Shown: piece by piece, positions 23,901 to 35,900 of the stretch
How positions within the stretch are numbered: the first letter of the stretch is position 1
Layout of the letters: each line of letters begins with the position of its first letter
Assembly (NCBI RefSeq): GCF_963678635.1
Contig: NC_087070.1
Span: 47,351,467 to 47,415,466 of the forward strand
Direction: 5' to 3'
Source of the DNA: Symsagittifera roscoffensis
Taxonomy: Eukaryota; Xenacoelomorpha; Acoela; Convolutidae
Length of the DNA: 64,000 nucleotides
Notes under the pieces: model-generated
What the model was told of the DNA's origin: nothing
What the model saw: the letters and a program-made list of their open reading frames with translations, nothing else
Databases searched by the model: none
Made by a program: the position numbers and the translations under genes

Positions 23901-26900
23901 TCCATAGGAATTATATACAGACTGAATTCATATTACTTAAAAATTATAAATAGATTCTATACAAGACATATTTCGGTCTGATTTTATACAGTTTATATAG
24001 ATATTCTTAGTAGGGGAATCAGGGGAGGACGGCGGACGCCTTTTTTTCGGGGATTCGACTTTTTGCCGATTCAAAGGGCCCCCCTTTGCACTATTTTGGG
24101 CTATCAATTTTTGGTTGACTGACCTTAACATTTTTCTAATGTCGCCTTTGACGCCAATATATATTAAATTTGAGAGGGACCGTGCGCCGAAAAAACCCAT
24201 TTTTTTGGTCGAAGTTTTCTAAAATGTGCATTAAAAACGCCTTTTTTATCTTCTTTTTTCTGAAAAACTTGCCTGCGCAGGCGCAGAAAATTTTGTCAAT
24301 TTAGGGTCTTTATAGTGATCGGAAAAAGCTCAGAAAATCAATTTAGTCGACCTAAAAAGAGGTCGATAAAATTTTCAAAATTTTTGTGAAAATCCGCCCC
24401 CCCTCTCGAGAAAATCCTAGATCCGCGCCTGCATATTATTGACAGAGTATTCACAGAATAACAACAGATAACAGGTATTAGTAAAAATGTTGAGAAGGTT
24501 TAGGAATATAAAACTGATTGTTTTTAGACTTTAAAATCCGTTCCTCTTGTTGATAAAAAATACTTTTATCTGTGTAGAAACGATTACTGCTCGGAAAATG
24601 GAAATTAGTCGCAGGATAAATCGGCTCTTTATTCACAGTTGTGCAGTAGAAAATCCGTTTTCAATTTGTAGGATTTTTTCACAGCAATAAAAAAGATTAA
24701 GTAAGATTCTAAGCAGGAGAATAGCAAGCAATTCTCCTTGAAAATTTGAACAGTTTGTAAGCTGTTCTTTCACCTCCAGGATAACTTATGTTACTTACAC
24801 ATGAAAGCAAAGATATCCGGTTGCTGTGCAAGAGTTCGACCAAGGTAATTTAAAAAAACTTTAAACTAAGATTTTCTTTTTTATCTCAAGTTAATGAAAG
24901 TTATTCTTCAGAAAAATTTGACCGAAAAACAATTAGAAGTAATAAAAGCTAGAAGAGCGTTGATATTCAGCCAAATTGAAATGAGAATTTTTCATTGAGT
25001 TGATTCAATTTTCAATTTGAGTTGATTCATCCAATTTTATCTCAATTCGTGAAATTTTTTGTAATTTAGTCTAAAAATCGAAACTATTCAGAGCAGTTTT
25101 TCACATACACAAAAAAATTTCACATTTTCATTTTAGAATGTAAATTACGGCTACAAAGGGTTTTAATACTGCTTTTGACACACACTACGAGTATTTTTGA
25201 GGTAATCAAAACTGGCTGAAAAAAACTAACTCAACACTAAAGTTCCGTCCCATTTTTCGAAGATAAAATTATCTCAAACACTACATCAAACAGCTTAAAA
25301 GTTAATGTTTACTTGAACAACTTTAAATGGACTGTAACGGTACCTAAAAAAACATAATCACTTCAAAAAACTACATTTAAAAAACTTTTAAGATAATTCT
25401 TACACTTACGTTTTAAAAATCCAATTAGAAAATTTAGGTATGTTTGCGAGTAGAATAACTATTAAAATAACCCTGAAAAACCAAAAAAATATTCAAGAAA
25501 ACTGCTGTAAATTGTTTTGTGAAATTTTTGATTTTGAATGTTTTTGTACGATCTCTTACAGCAAGTAATTCGATAGGTTTTGTTCCTGTCTAATTCGAAA
25601 CCTGTATGTTATATTTTGTGTAATTAAGCAAAAAGCCGATTGTGTAAAAAAAAAAACGATTTTTTTTCTCATAAAAAAATGTGCGGACCTTTTTTTGAAC
25701 AACAAAAAGGAATTGAAAGAAATCAAGCATTGGAAAATATTTGATTATAATAGCTGAGGTTTCTTTGATTATAGCTGTATGTATTTGGATAAATTTTGAA
25801 AAGGTTGATGTCAAACTGACTATTTTTTCAAAAATGGCGTCTTAATTTAGGCTTCGGAAAAAGTCGCGATAAGTTCATCAAATTTTCTGGGTAGTATTCT
25901 CAAGATAGAAAGACCAATGCGTAAATATAGAAAAAGTCAAGCCAATCAACATCTTTTAAACAGACAAAAACTGACTGATTTTTCCGCTTAAATCTCTACA
26001 ATTTTCGAATGTTGAATTATAAAAGGCTAACAAAAATTGGCACCAAGAAAGCAGAGATGATCTTATCGTACGGAAAACTATTCTGGAAATCATTTAATTC
26101 TTGTAAATCATGTCTTTGTGCAAAAATAGTAATTAATGTCTTTGTTTGAAAATGTTCAGTTTCTACAGTGCCTGTAATTTTTGAATAATATTTGTTGCTA
26201 TTTATCAAATAACAGGAAATTAAGTGTTTTTACATTGAATTTGGCTGAATTATGTACATGTTTATGCAGGGGCGGATCTAGGATTTTTACGAGAGGGGGT
26301 GGGCGAAATTTTTGTCGACATTTTTTAAGGGAGACCAAATTGATTTCCAAGCTCTCCCAAAGCGCTAAAAAAACCTTGTTTTGGCAAAACTTTCTGCCAA
26401 AAATGGATATCTCAAAATAGTACAAAGGGGGCCCTGTCGGTCGGCAGGGTCGAATCGCTGAGGTGGCGGGGGCGTCCGCCCTCCCTCTAAATCCGCCCCT
26501 GTTTATATGTAAAAAATGTAATAAACGACAGTGGAATTTGGTCTTTCTGGCATGAAACAGTATCCCGTTTACTCTGTTTTAGATGGCTTGAGTTCGGTCC
26601 TGGCGAGAGTGAGAAGACGATTGAGGTGGTCATCTATGACGACCCCGACTTTGAGGAGGACGAGGAGTTTGTGGTGAAGCTATTCGACATCCAGGAAACC
26701 CTCTCCGACACAGTCCCCAAAAACTACATGGCAAGTTTTTTAGACCCCTCGATTGATTCAAAACAAATTTAAAAGGCCAGATTTTTTTTTCCTAATACGA
26801 ACTGTAAGAGTTTCAGATCTATTTAAAATGCATGCCCCCACCCACCCACACCCTTAGGGTCAAAAACTTCCATAAAACGACCAAAAATCATGCCTGCTAG

Positions 26901-29900
26901 GCTGAAATTTTTGGCGTAACAGGGTCTTTATAGTGTTTTGGCAGAGCTCAGAAAATCAAATCACCAGACTAAAAAACTCGACAATATCTTGATTTTTTTC
27001 AGCAACCAAAAAAGGGAAATTATATTACTTGTCTCACTGAAAATAAAATCAAACTTATTTTCCTTAAAAAAACATTGTAGCCCTCACTAATTTCATTTTA
27101 AGTTTTATAATAATTACAAACATTGTGACCAAATGTTCAATGAATCCACTCTCCGAAGATGGCAATTTTATAACAATGAAAAGTTAATTTTTGTAAATGA
27201 AATATTTAATTTTCATTAACCAGGATCCGAAGATCCAGCGCAAGGAAGTGACCTGCGTGATCATAGACGACGACCACCACGGGAGGTTCATGTTCACGGA
27301 GACAACTCATTCGGCTACGATCCCATCTGCTTCGAGCACGCTACAGGAACGCATACACAAAGTAACTATTTTCTCTCTTTTAAAATTAGCCAGTAGAAAT
27401 TGGGATAAAATTTATGAAGATTTTTTTTCAATATCTATAAACTGTCTAATTAGCCTTTCAACTCAGTTAATGATTTATTCAAAATTTTCTTGTGTTTCAG
27501 TTTCCCAAAATAAAGGTTTCAATGACCAGGAGACAAAATAATAATATCCGTGTTTTAAATGTTATTTTTTTCCAATTTGCTCTTTATAAAAGGTGTTTCA
27601 GATCAACTTTCGCCAATCCAAATTCACTAGTTTAAAAAAAATTTAAGAATTGTTTAAGGCCACTATGCCGCGGGTTGGTCATCATACAACAAACAAATTG
27701 TCTAGTCATACTATGTCATTTAATTGAAGCTATAAAAAAGGACGTCATATGAATACCAAACTATGGCAATTGAATGGCTAGCATGCTCTTTCTTCAAAGA
27801 GTGTTTCACTTTTTTTTTTTTTAAAATGCTAGTCATTCAATTCCCATATTATGGCATTTCTGTAATGAATTGTATGACTAAAAACTTTGTTGCATGGTTG
27901 TTGATCCGGAATATAGTGTCCAATTTCTGTCTCTCAAACATCGTTCCTTAATACAATCTACTTGGATTTGAGTAAAGTTTTCTGAAATACCTTTAAAATG
28001 TTTGAGTAAACATTTAGTTTTCCTTTTTATGTACCCCTTGTGCATGCTTACATGGCTACATGTACATGCCTGATTTTTCAATGAGTTGAATGATGAGGAA
28101 ATATGCCATTGGAAATTTCACCCCTACCCACTAACTTCTTTGAAAAAGGATGTGAATCAATTTGTTTCCAAGGTATGTTGTTTTTTAGGTGTAAAATCTA
28201 TATTTTTTATCGGAAACTTAGACTTCAAATAATCACAAAAACTAAAAACCAGAACCCAATTGGATCTGAAACAACCCAATCTTCAGGCATCAAAACGTTA
28301 CTGTTGTATTCCATACTAAATGCGTATCATGTAAGCATCTCGAAAAAACGATAGAAGTTGATTTTTGCTCTTTTTTTTTGCTGTGACATTCACCTATAAT
28401 GATGATAATAATAATCATAATTATAATAATAATTAGCAAGTGAGAAATTCTGAAAACTTAGACAAATATTTATTAAGCAACCTAACAAAATTTTGAATTT
28501 CAAGCCTTTGTGTCTCGTTCATCTTCAAGGAAACATACCAAAACTGTCTAGCAGAAACTATAAAGTAACAAAACACCAACAAAAACCAACAATTGACGAG
28601 AATTATTTATATTTTGAGTAATTATAAATCTAAAATAGAACATTTACTGCGTGCAGGTGGATGTTGACTTGATTCTTTATAACTATGAAAATTTAACAAG
28701 AGGCAAGGATATCAGTGATGAGTGTTTCGATCAAGTTAATACTGTAACCGCTCAACTAGCATAAAAGTTTGAACGTATCGACTAGCATAATTTTCTCAGA
28801 AATACAAAACTACAATTATAATCAATCCGTTCAAATTAAAACTTGAGTTTCTGGGAAACAACGAACATCGCAATGTACGATTATTGTGATTTTGACATCA
28901 CTTGACATTTGTGTTTTGACTTTTATGCTAAATGATACGGTTTTCAATTTTGAAGCTGTTATGCTAGTTGAGCTTTACGCTTGTCGATACATAGTCGATA
29001 CGCTAGTCGATCACTAACTGGAACAACTAAGGATTTTTCTTGTAAATATTCAAATCCGGGCCTAGGAAATTAGACGATAAGCAAATTAGACGGATGCTAC
29101 AAAAACGAAATTAGACGGAATTTATTTTTTACAGATCTGGCGTTTTAGACGAAAGGGAAAGGGCCAACAAAAATTTTTCTTAAGAGTCAAGTTTCACAAA
29201 TACAAAAAGAACATAAAATGTCAATACCTATCAAAACAATTAGTTTAAATGAACATCAAATGTCAAATCTGAATATTACAGGAGAGTTTTGAATTGAATA
29301 AATTATGCATGATTGACTTGTAAAGTTTTTGGCCACCGAAATTGAACTGTTGTCCTCAAACAATTTTATTTTTCTAACGCAATTTGTGTGCAAACAAAGT
29401 TAATTTCTCTCACTTTCGTCTATTTTCTCACAATTGCAGTTTTGCAAAACCGTCTAATTTCCTTTTAAGTACCTCCGTCTAATTTGCTTATCGTCTAATT
29501 TATCAACCCCCATTCAAATCGAACTAAAATAGGTCAGCGCTGCGTGTAAGATGGGGAGGGTTCTCAAGCTTGAAGGACCAAATGCTTGAAAAATTTCAGC
29601 CAATCAAAATCGCTAAGCGTTCCTATTGTCTAAATGCTTTTCTCACAAAATCGAAGTCAATATTAACAGAAAATGTATTAAATCAGTGGAAAAAAATCAA
29701 AAATATTACAAATTGCGGGTTACAATCGCATTACTATTCTGGTAATCATCAAGAATCATAAGAATTTTTCAGTCTTGAAAACTTGTCTGCTTATTATATA
29801 ATCGGTCAATATTAACACTAATGGCCTGGATTTATTTTCTTACTTTGAGATTTTCGCGATTTACTTTCAGATTTTGATTACTCAATGCTGATTGGCTGAA

Positions 29901-32900
29901 AGTAAGCTAAAATTATTTTCAAGCATTTGGTCCTTCAAGCATGAGGTACGCCACCGTGTAAAATGATTAGTTATGATTGGTTGAAATTTCCAACTCAGAA
30001 CCAAGCTAACATCTTATAAGGCCCCAAAGATATCTGCTGCTGTTTATTGCACTCACTTTCTGCTGCTTTATAGAAAAATTTTGATTTTTTCTGCTCAATG
30101 AAAATTCTCTAAAATCAGGCGTTTATTACAAAATAATTACTATTTTTATCGCTTTTCGGAATAAAAAATCAATTTGAAAAATGAGAAGAGCACTTTCAGG
30201 AAGCAAAAAAGTAGATTAGTAGAGTTGTCGATTTTCATTTTTGTGTTGTTTCTGAGAAATAGAGCAGTTTGATTGTAAAAATTTATCCGAGTAGAGCAAA
30301 AATGAGTTTTTTTGCCTTTCCGAGAAATAGAATTGCAGCTTTCTTTTTATGATTTTGAAAATATTTCGGTAAAAAATTGACAATTTCTTCTGTATGATTG
30401 AAACTCTGCTCTATCTGTTGCTCTATAAAATATTCTGCTCTATACGCCGAGTTCTGCCAACTCTGCTAAATTTTAGTGCTAGCAGAAGCCGTTGGGGCCT
30501 GACATCGTACCAAGAAAAAGTAGGTTGCTAACTTGGTCCGTAAGTTTTTTTTAATGAAATATAATAAGGTTATGAATGCTTTTAGGTTGATTTTCTCCAG
30601 CTTATTTTCGCTGAGCGAAATAATACTTGATACGAGATTTTTGTATCAAATTTTAGATCTAGTTATGGGTTGTTAAAACTAACTACATTTTTTAATTTAA
30701 GTTTTAATTTCGTGAAAATATCAGCATTTGAAAACTGGCAAAAACAATTAAGCAAATTTTGATCTGGTTTTCTGTTCACAACACGTCCGCTGCAAAAATC
30801 ATTCTGAGTTGAACCACTGCAACAAAACAGTTGGAAACACTTTCTCAATTTTTTTTTGAATATTATTTTTGCTAGGAGCGGGTTTTCTGAAAATATTGTT
30901 GAAATTGTCAAATTTGTGAAAACCGATTTCTATTTTAATTTCAGATTGGCACTTAAACTGCGTACCCCTTACACGTTCGTTTTAAATAATTTTCAGTTCT
31001 TTTGTCATAAAAATTTAAGTTGTGTTATAATTATTAATTTCTACATAATAAAACTAGAGTTTTTAAAACAAAGTGAATAAAAACAGTAATTAAAAAGAAA
31101 AAAATTTTCGGATCAAGTTAATATCCTCCCCCCCCCCCCCCCCCCCCCCAAATAGGCCAAGTTAAGATCCTCCACCCCAGAGCTGAATTTAAATTAAATT
31201 TGTTAAGCGCTGCATGTAAAATGCTCGATTCTGATTGGCTGAAAATTCCCAACTAAGAACCAAGTTAACGTCCTCCCCCCTAAACGTGTTTAGGGGGAGG
31301 ATGTTAACTTGGTCCAAACTTTCTATTTAGTAATTCGAAGGCTTACGAATTACTGAAATTATTGATAGTATATTGATAAAGCTAAGTGATAAACAAAAAA
31401 ATTACGTTAGTTGTGTTTGAAGTTTAGCAAAATCTACATACTATTAATAATTTTACTATTCATTAACTTTTCAATTTAATTACTGTTTTTACTCACTTAC
31501 TTATCAAAATTCTAATTCAATTATAGAAAAAGTGGGTTTATTTGTCGTCTATCTATTTTAACATTGTATTTTATCAGGTGGAGATAGAGCGAACGAAGGG
31601 ATGCAGAGGAGTAGTTAGACTACCCTACGAGATTGTACCGGGGGAGAACTGCGTGGGCGGGAAGCACTTCACAATCGCCGGCAAACCAGAAGTGATCTTC
31701 GAGGATAAACAGTACAAGGCAATCATTGAGGTAGACAAATATATTTATGCTCTTGTTTTCGTCATTAATTTTACTAACTTAACTGTTAACATGGTCTAAT
31801 CTTTGAAAAAGACTAGACCATGGTCGGCTGACCGAAAGGTCGGGCTGACCGAAAGGTCAGTTAGCAGACTATTGAGTGATGTCATAATAATAATCATAAG
31901 AAACTGATATCAAACCAAATGTTTACATACAATAAATTGAGAGAATTGATGATTAATATAGGCTTAGGAGAGTATCCTAGGAAAATTATCAAATCGGCCA
32001 ATGAATCAATCATGCCCCAGAGAGTTGAACAATTGGCAAGTCTAACTCATTCTAATTGTAAACACTTTTATGTTTTTGTAATTTTGTAGGGTTTTCCTCA
32101 TTACAAGAAATTGGCGCATGCTTCGGAAAACCAAAATTACAAGGAGCCTAATGAGCCAAACTAATTTTTTCAAATTTCATCAGAAAATATCCAAACAACC
32201 CAGGTTATAATGGTCAAGAAACACATGGTTGAATTTGTCCAAAACTCTCTGTGAATTTTTTTCCAGATTTTTTTGAAAACTTTTATGATAGTTCTAATAC
32301 GCAAACTTACAGACTGATCATTTGTCGTTTGGTTCCGCCTGATGCCAAAGTTATGTGAAAAAATCTAGCTATTAGCGAGCTTATCAAGTTTATTTTTTTG
32401 TTCAGAAAACGTTTTTATTGAATTTCTGATTTTATCGCTACGTAAAAAATTAGTTGTAAGCTTTAAAATTTTATTTAATTTCAATAAAAAGACGTAAAAT
32501 TAGATTTGATATGACTTTTAGACAGCGAAATCAGAAATTTAAGACTTATATTTTTCCTGGTCGGGCTGCTCATTTTATGTTATGCGTCGTTTTTATCAAA
32601 CTGGGACATGTCAGATACAATTCGATTTTCTTGATTGAATAAATTGGGTTCGACTCTATACTCGTATCAACCGGGGAGGGTTCTCATGCTTGAAGGACCG
32701 AATGCTTGAAAAATTTGAACCAATCAAAATTGCTAAGCGTTTCTATTGGCTAAATGCCTTTCTCACAAAATCGAAGTCAATATTAACAGAAAATGTATTA
32801 AATCAGTGGAAAATAATCAAAAATATTACAAGTTGCGTGTTACAACCGCAATACTATTCAGATAATCATCAAGTTGATGAGGTCAAAATTATAAGAATTT

Positions 32901-35900
32901 TTCCGTCTTGAAAACTCATCTGCTTATTATCTAATCGGTCAATATTAACACTAATGACCTGGATTTATTTTCTTACTTTGAGATTTTCGCGATTTATTTT
33001 GAGATTTGAATACTCAATTCTGATTGGCTGAAAGTAAGCTAAAATTAATTTCAAGCATTCGGTCCTTCAAGCATGAGGGACGCCACCGTATCAACCCATT
33101 ACACATGTATCCAGGCCAACCAATTCTATTTTTATTCAACATTCAGTACTTTTAAGGGTCCTAAAAGTAACATTATTTTGTGGGCTAAATTATACTTAAA
33201 AAGCTCCTGCATTAATTAACTCATCTCTTCCAAACATCTTTTTTAAGTTTTTGGCGCTTAAAAAGTCAAATTTATTAATTGAACTTTTTCATGAAAAAAA
33301 ATTAAAACAAAGAAAAACTCCCAAACCAACTCCCGTAAAAATGATTTGAAACCGCTTGATTTTTTCTCCTGAAGTGTGTCATTTTTTTTCTTGGAAAGAT
33401 GAAAGGGTTCTTGGTTTATAGGGAGAAGTCGCAACATACCAGTTTTGCACCGAAACGAGCAGTTTTTTTTTCTCCAGACAATTTTCGACTTTTTATTTGG
33501 TCAATTTCGACGGGACTTTGCTACATCATCAGCAAGCTATTGATGTTCGGAGCTCACTATAAGATTATTTGACCTGTGACCGTTTTTTGCAAAGTTATCA
33601 TGGTTTGAAAATAATTATGAGGAGAATTGACGCAAGATATCTTTCGTGTTAATAACGCATTAGCAGCAGTTTCATCTGGTTAAGAAATCGCTTCAAATTG
33701 AATAGTAACATGCTTGTTGTTATTTTGACTTTCAACGAAAGTGACGGAGTGTTTAGGATTGGGTAATTTTTTCCTGCAGACAAATTTTGACTTTCAAGCA
33801 GCCTTTTTTGGCAAACTGTTTATTTTATTATCCGAAAAACATTTATGATCTGAGCTGAAAATTAAAAAGATAATTCACCTGTGATCTTTTGTTGCGAAGT
33901 TATGGGGGTTTTGGAAATAGCTTTATTTGATCATCTTGCGACATTTAATGCGCGATATATTTTGTTCTACAACAGCGATTTAGCCCAGCTCAGAAATAGT
34001 TCCAAATTTAATGGAGGCAAGCTATTTGTCCTAATTGTAACGTCATTATAGCAAAATCTATCACTTTGTACTGTATATGGCATCCATGTGGGTGGATGAT
34101 TTTTTAAAAAAAAACCAAAAAGTTTTTTATCACTAGGGCGTGTGGATGGATGTTTTGAAAAAAACTAATTATTTTTTCATTGTTATTGAAAATTAGTGTC
34201 CAGATCATAGATGGATCTAGGGTTTTCTGGTGAATTTTCAAAAAAAATGGGTTGTCCTGTCTATGCCTGCCAAATTGATATTCCGAGGTCTCCCGAGGGG
34301 GTATCCCTCTTTGGCCTCTGAGGGGGTCGAACCCCTTAAGTTGACCATCATAAAAATTCAGAGTTGCCTTCCATGAAAAACTTTCAGCTGCATCCAAAAC
34401 TTTCTTTGATTTGAATGGAAACATACACGCTACATTACATACAAAAATTACTTAAAGTAAATTTTATTATTTTAAGTAGCCCTATTATGTAAAATTTTTT
34501 AATATTCTTTTATATGCGTAAGGTTGATCAAACTTGTATTTTTGGTTTAAATCATCGTTTTTGTTCACTTTAATCAGGTTGAGGTTCTGCCTTCGGAAGA
34601 TGCTTCGTCTGAGAACAAAAGCTTCCAGCTCATCCTCGGACAACCAGAAGTGACTGCCGACCCCTCGGATGTTCCGGAGGCCAAGCCAGAAGTGATGGAG
34701 GACAAGGAATGCACAGTCACACTGGTCCATGCTATGGCTCCTCAACAGTAAGTGTAAACAGAATTGCAAAAACTTGAATAGACAAAATTAACTAAAAACA
34801 GCAACTGGCTTTTATCAGACAATTTTTGCATGGAGTTTTTTTTATTTCAGATAAAAAGTTTATCTCAAGGTCACTTAAAATTTTAAATTTGTTCAAAGTA
34901 ATTGCTCGGAACTGGCAGGTTTTTGATCTTTTTAACTATTTCTGTCTGTTCCAATTTTTGCAATTTTTACTTAATGCCAAATTGTTGACAATATCGGTGA
35001 TTTTGAGCAATTTAATCGATCAAAAACGATACCATTTTACGTTTATTCGTTTTTGAACGTTTTATAGGTTAATAAACTTCGTTCAGATTCGTTGACTGAA
35101 AAAGATATTACCAACAATTTGGCATTAACTATATTACAAACCAGCTGAAACAGATGTGTACGTACAGGTGGGGGCTAAAAAAGCATGCATATACGAAAAA
35201 TGGGTTTCGAAATATTTATGACAAAGCTAAAAATGGAGGCGGAGCAATAAGCAGAATGGTCTAAGAAGAGATTAATAATAATGTAGTTCCTGCGAATCGC
35301 AGAGGATCTATCAGTAAGCCTTAACAGTCCTATCGAGAATGGGTCCAAAAGCAGAAAAATCGAATAATATCACATGCTATCAGCGATATCATATTTTATA
35401 ATCGGGAACACTAGATTAATGTAAACATAGTCATTATTGCATCAAGATGTCTTCACGCAACAACCAATATGTGTGTGCCGCACTCTCGTATCCTGTAAGA
35501 CCTACAAAAACCTGCTTCAATATCTGTAAATTATCGGCAATTTAACAGATAATATAAAGAATAAGTAATATCTGAAGCAATGGGTTAAACATTTTTCGGT
35601 TAACTTTTTTAGCAATACGGTTTCCAACAATCTTAAAAATCTATAAACATTTTTGATGGCAAACTGACCTTAATCGGACAAACCAGTAGTTTTCAAGGCC
35701 TTTTGTCTAAGAAAATCTAATTTTAGCTTTTTCACTTTCGCGCTATAATGACGTCATTAATTTAAGATTAATTTAAGCGCGAACATCTTCCGCGCCCAAA
35801 GGAGCGAAAACGGGTGCGAGTTTTACGGCCGGTCGAGTTAGCTCCCCGGAGCGGGTGGTAACTACGGCGGATCGGGCAGTGTTGTCTTTTCCGTAATTAA

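Larger units (their letters stand above)
15664..25439 (+). repeat. Long duplicated block, copy 2 (likely allele 2)
   Basis: Matches 6265-15463 base for base over long stretches, with scattered substitutions. It differs by a single array unit instead of several near 16223, extra intronic sequence near 17236-17325, and the MITE insertion plus tandem duplication at 22033-23722. Intronic differences are common while exon protein is unchanged, as expected for alleles. Confidence 0.9.
13173..26582. other. Intron 5 as assembled, including gap and second allele block
   Basis: As printed this is 13.4 kb. If the two allele blocks are collapsed, the true intron would be about 3.4-4.6 kb, depending on which haplotype's insertions it carries. 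Contents are a tRNA-like SINE head (13279-13375), MITEs, the N gap, the complete second block (15664-25439) and then unique intron with one more MITE at 26267-26501. Confidence 0.7.
27362..31577. other. Intron 7 of NCX, foldback elements
   Basis: 4.2 kb without a gene. It holds an AT-rich simple repeat (about 28395-28435), a reverse copy of the CTAGTCGA element (about 28745-28995), a foldback MITE (29068-29500), a MULE-like foldback element (29553-29955) and a palindrome near 31259-31314. Confidence 0.65.
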
